Notes under the pieces: generated by a model
What the model was told of the DNA's origin: nothing
What the model saw: the letters and a program-made list of their open reading frames with translations, nothing else
Database searches by the model: none
Made by a program: the position numbers and the translations under genes
NCBI GenBank assembly: GCA_946575275.1
Contig: CAMNZV010000121.1
Location: forward strand, 1-5,704
Reading direction: 5' to 3'
DNA: 5,704 nt
Source: an uncultured Clostridium sp.
GTDB lineage: Bacteria; Bacillota; Clostridia; Clostridiales; Clostridiaceae
In this document: positions 5,316-5,704 of the stretch, one piece after another
Layout of the letters: each line of letters begins with the position of its first letter
Numbering within the stretch: position 1 is the first letter of the stretch

Positions 5316-5704
5316 TTAGGAATCTATATAAAGTCCTTTGTTTTGCACATATAAATAAACTGTAAGTATAGCTAAAGTTGAAATGATAGGTTCTATTGGC
5401 ATTTCATTAAATACTTTTTGTGCTATCATAAAACCAATTATTGTTAGAGGAAAGGAATTTATAATTCTTGTGCTTCTTGTTCTAATGTTTCTTTCATCTG
5501 GTTTTATTGATAATATTGTTATTAGTGAATATGTAAAAAGTATTAAATAATAAATCCAAAAGAATTTTTCTTTGATTATAAGATTATAACTATCTACACT
5601 AAATATAAACTTATATTTTACATTTATAACAAGCAATATAAGATACAGTATATATGGAATTGAGTATTTTTTTATTAGTTCCTTATTAAATTTAGATGTT
5701 ATAT
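5316..5704 (-). CDS. N-terminal membrane fragment of the broken GGDEF-EAL protein, start beyond the right edge
   Basis: The part upstream of the premature stop, open from the window edge and ending in LYVQNKGLYIDS. Hydrophobic segments occur around 5660-5610 (PYILYLILLVINV), 5555-5500 (FFWIYYLILFTYSLITIL), 5460-5410 (FPLTIIGFMIA) and 5390-5345 (IISTLAILTVYLYV), so at least four membrane helices are visible in the window. No named sensor domain (CHASE, PAS or MHYT) can be recognised. A TTG at 5636 could be called as a start, but the frame continues upstream with membrane-protein-like sequence (KELIKKYSIPYILYLIL), so the real start is outside the window. If translated as it stands, it would be a membrane stub without an output domain. 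Confidence 0.65.
   Translation of the reverse strand, partial: ITSKFNKELIKKYSIPYILYLILLVINVKYKFIFSVDSYNLIIKEKFFWIYYLILFTYSLITILSIKPDERNIRTRSTRIINSFPLTIIGFMIAQKVFNEMPIEPIISTLAILTVYLYVQNKGLYIDS

Larger units (their letters stand above)
4080..5704 (-). pseudogene. Membrane GGDEF-EAL protein interrupted by an in-frame TAA (N-terminus beyond window edge)
   Basis: One reading frame runs from the right edge to TAA at 4080-4082 and encodes membrane segments, a GGDEF domain and an EAL domain, the usual layout of a membrane c-di-GMP signalling protein. It is broken only by TAA at 5316-5318. The codons around it give D-S-stop-T-K-L-N-N-R, where GGDEF domains normally have D-x-L-T-x-L-x-N-R; one base change (TTA to TAA) explains it. 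Downstream the frame is open for 411 codons. The GGDEF part (about 5324-4990) is also degenerate: Ser replaces the metal-binding Asp (5229-5231), the signature is NGDEF (5097-5111), and the RxxD inhibitory site is absent. The EAL part is intact. Before the stop arose the protein was probably a phosphodiesterase with a regulatory GGDEF domain. A sequencing error or stop readthrough would make it a functional gene. Confidence 0.8.

Noticed and set aside
4798..5319. Plus-strand open frame of 173 codons, rich in Phe, Leu and Ser
   Set aside because: It is antisense to the GGDEF/EAL coding sequence, and its composition is the reverse of Lys/Asn/Glu-rich coding DNA. Its length owes something to the AT bias.
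5634..5636. TTG as start of the N-terminal membrane fragment
   Set aside because: The same frame continues upstream to the window edge with plausible membrane-protein sequence, and no ribosome binding site favours this TTG.

Overview
The window is AT-rich DNA, by eye about 70-75% A+T. It has strong AGGAGG-type ribosome binding sites, consensus housekeeping promoters, a PdaA-like polysaccharide deacetylase, a DUF4250 protein and a DUF134/COG1237 gene pair. Together these suggest a low-GC Firmicute, most likely Clostridium or a close relative. The genus is inferred from protein flavour and codon use; no marker gene is present to fix it. There is no rRNA, tRNA, CRISPR array or insertion sequence, and no gene-free stretch longer than about 125 bases.

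Left part (1-1520, minus strand): a tight three-gene operon reads leftwards from an extended -10 promoter near 1506-1514. The order is a 59-residue DUF4250 protein (1297-1476), a 123-residue DUF1232 (YkvA-like) membrane protein (910-1281), and a membrane-anchored CE4/NodB polysaccharide deacetylase that runs off the left edge (1-897). Gaps are 15 and 12 bases. The ribosome binding site of the deacetylase touches the stop codon of the DUF1232 gene. A role in the envelope is the natural reading, but only the deacetylase has a predictable reaction.

Centre (1530-2822): a divergent promoter with a perfect -35 drives a single PLP-dependent C-S lyase of the PatB/MalY family (1601-2779). A 9-bp inverted repeat sits at the expected transcription start. 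The gene ends in an 18-bp perfect stem-loop, placed to terminate both it and the convergent operon on its right.

Right-centre (2823-4075, minus strand): a two-gene operon made of a DUF134 HTH protein with a Cys-rich tail (3648-4001) and a COG1237-type metallo-beta-lactamase-fold hydrolase (2823-3644), 3 bases apart. It has its own promoter with consensus -35 and -10 hexamers. That promoter lies inside a large interrupted dyad, a plausible operator.

Right end (4080-5704, minus strand): a membrane GGDEF-EAL protein that has apparently been broken by one in-frame TAA. The stop falls exactly at the Leu of the D-x-L-T-x-L-x-N-R motif that opens a GGDEF domain, and the same frame stays open for 411 more codons through the GGDEF and EAL domains. 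The EAL phosphodiesterase residues are intact. The GGDEF domain is degenerate independently of the stop. This broken c-di-GMP gene is the most noteworthy feature; I saw no clearly new system in the window.
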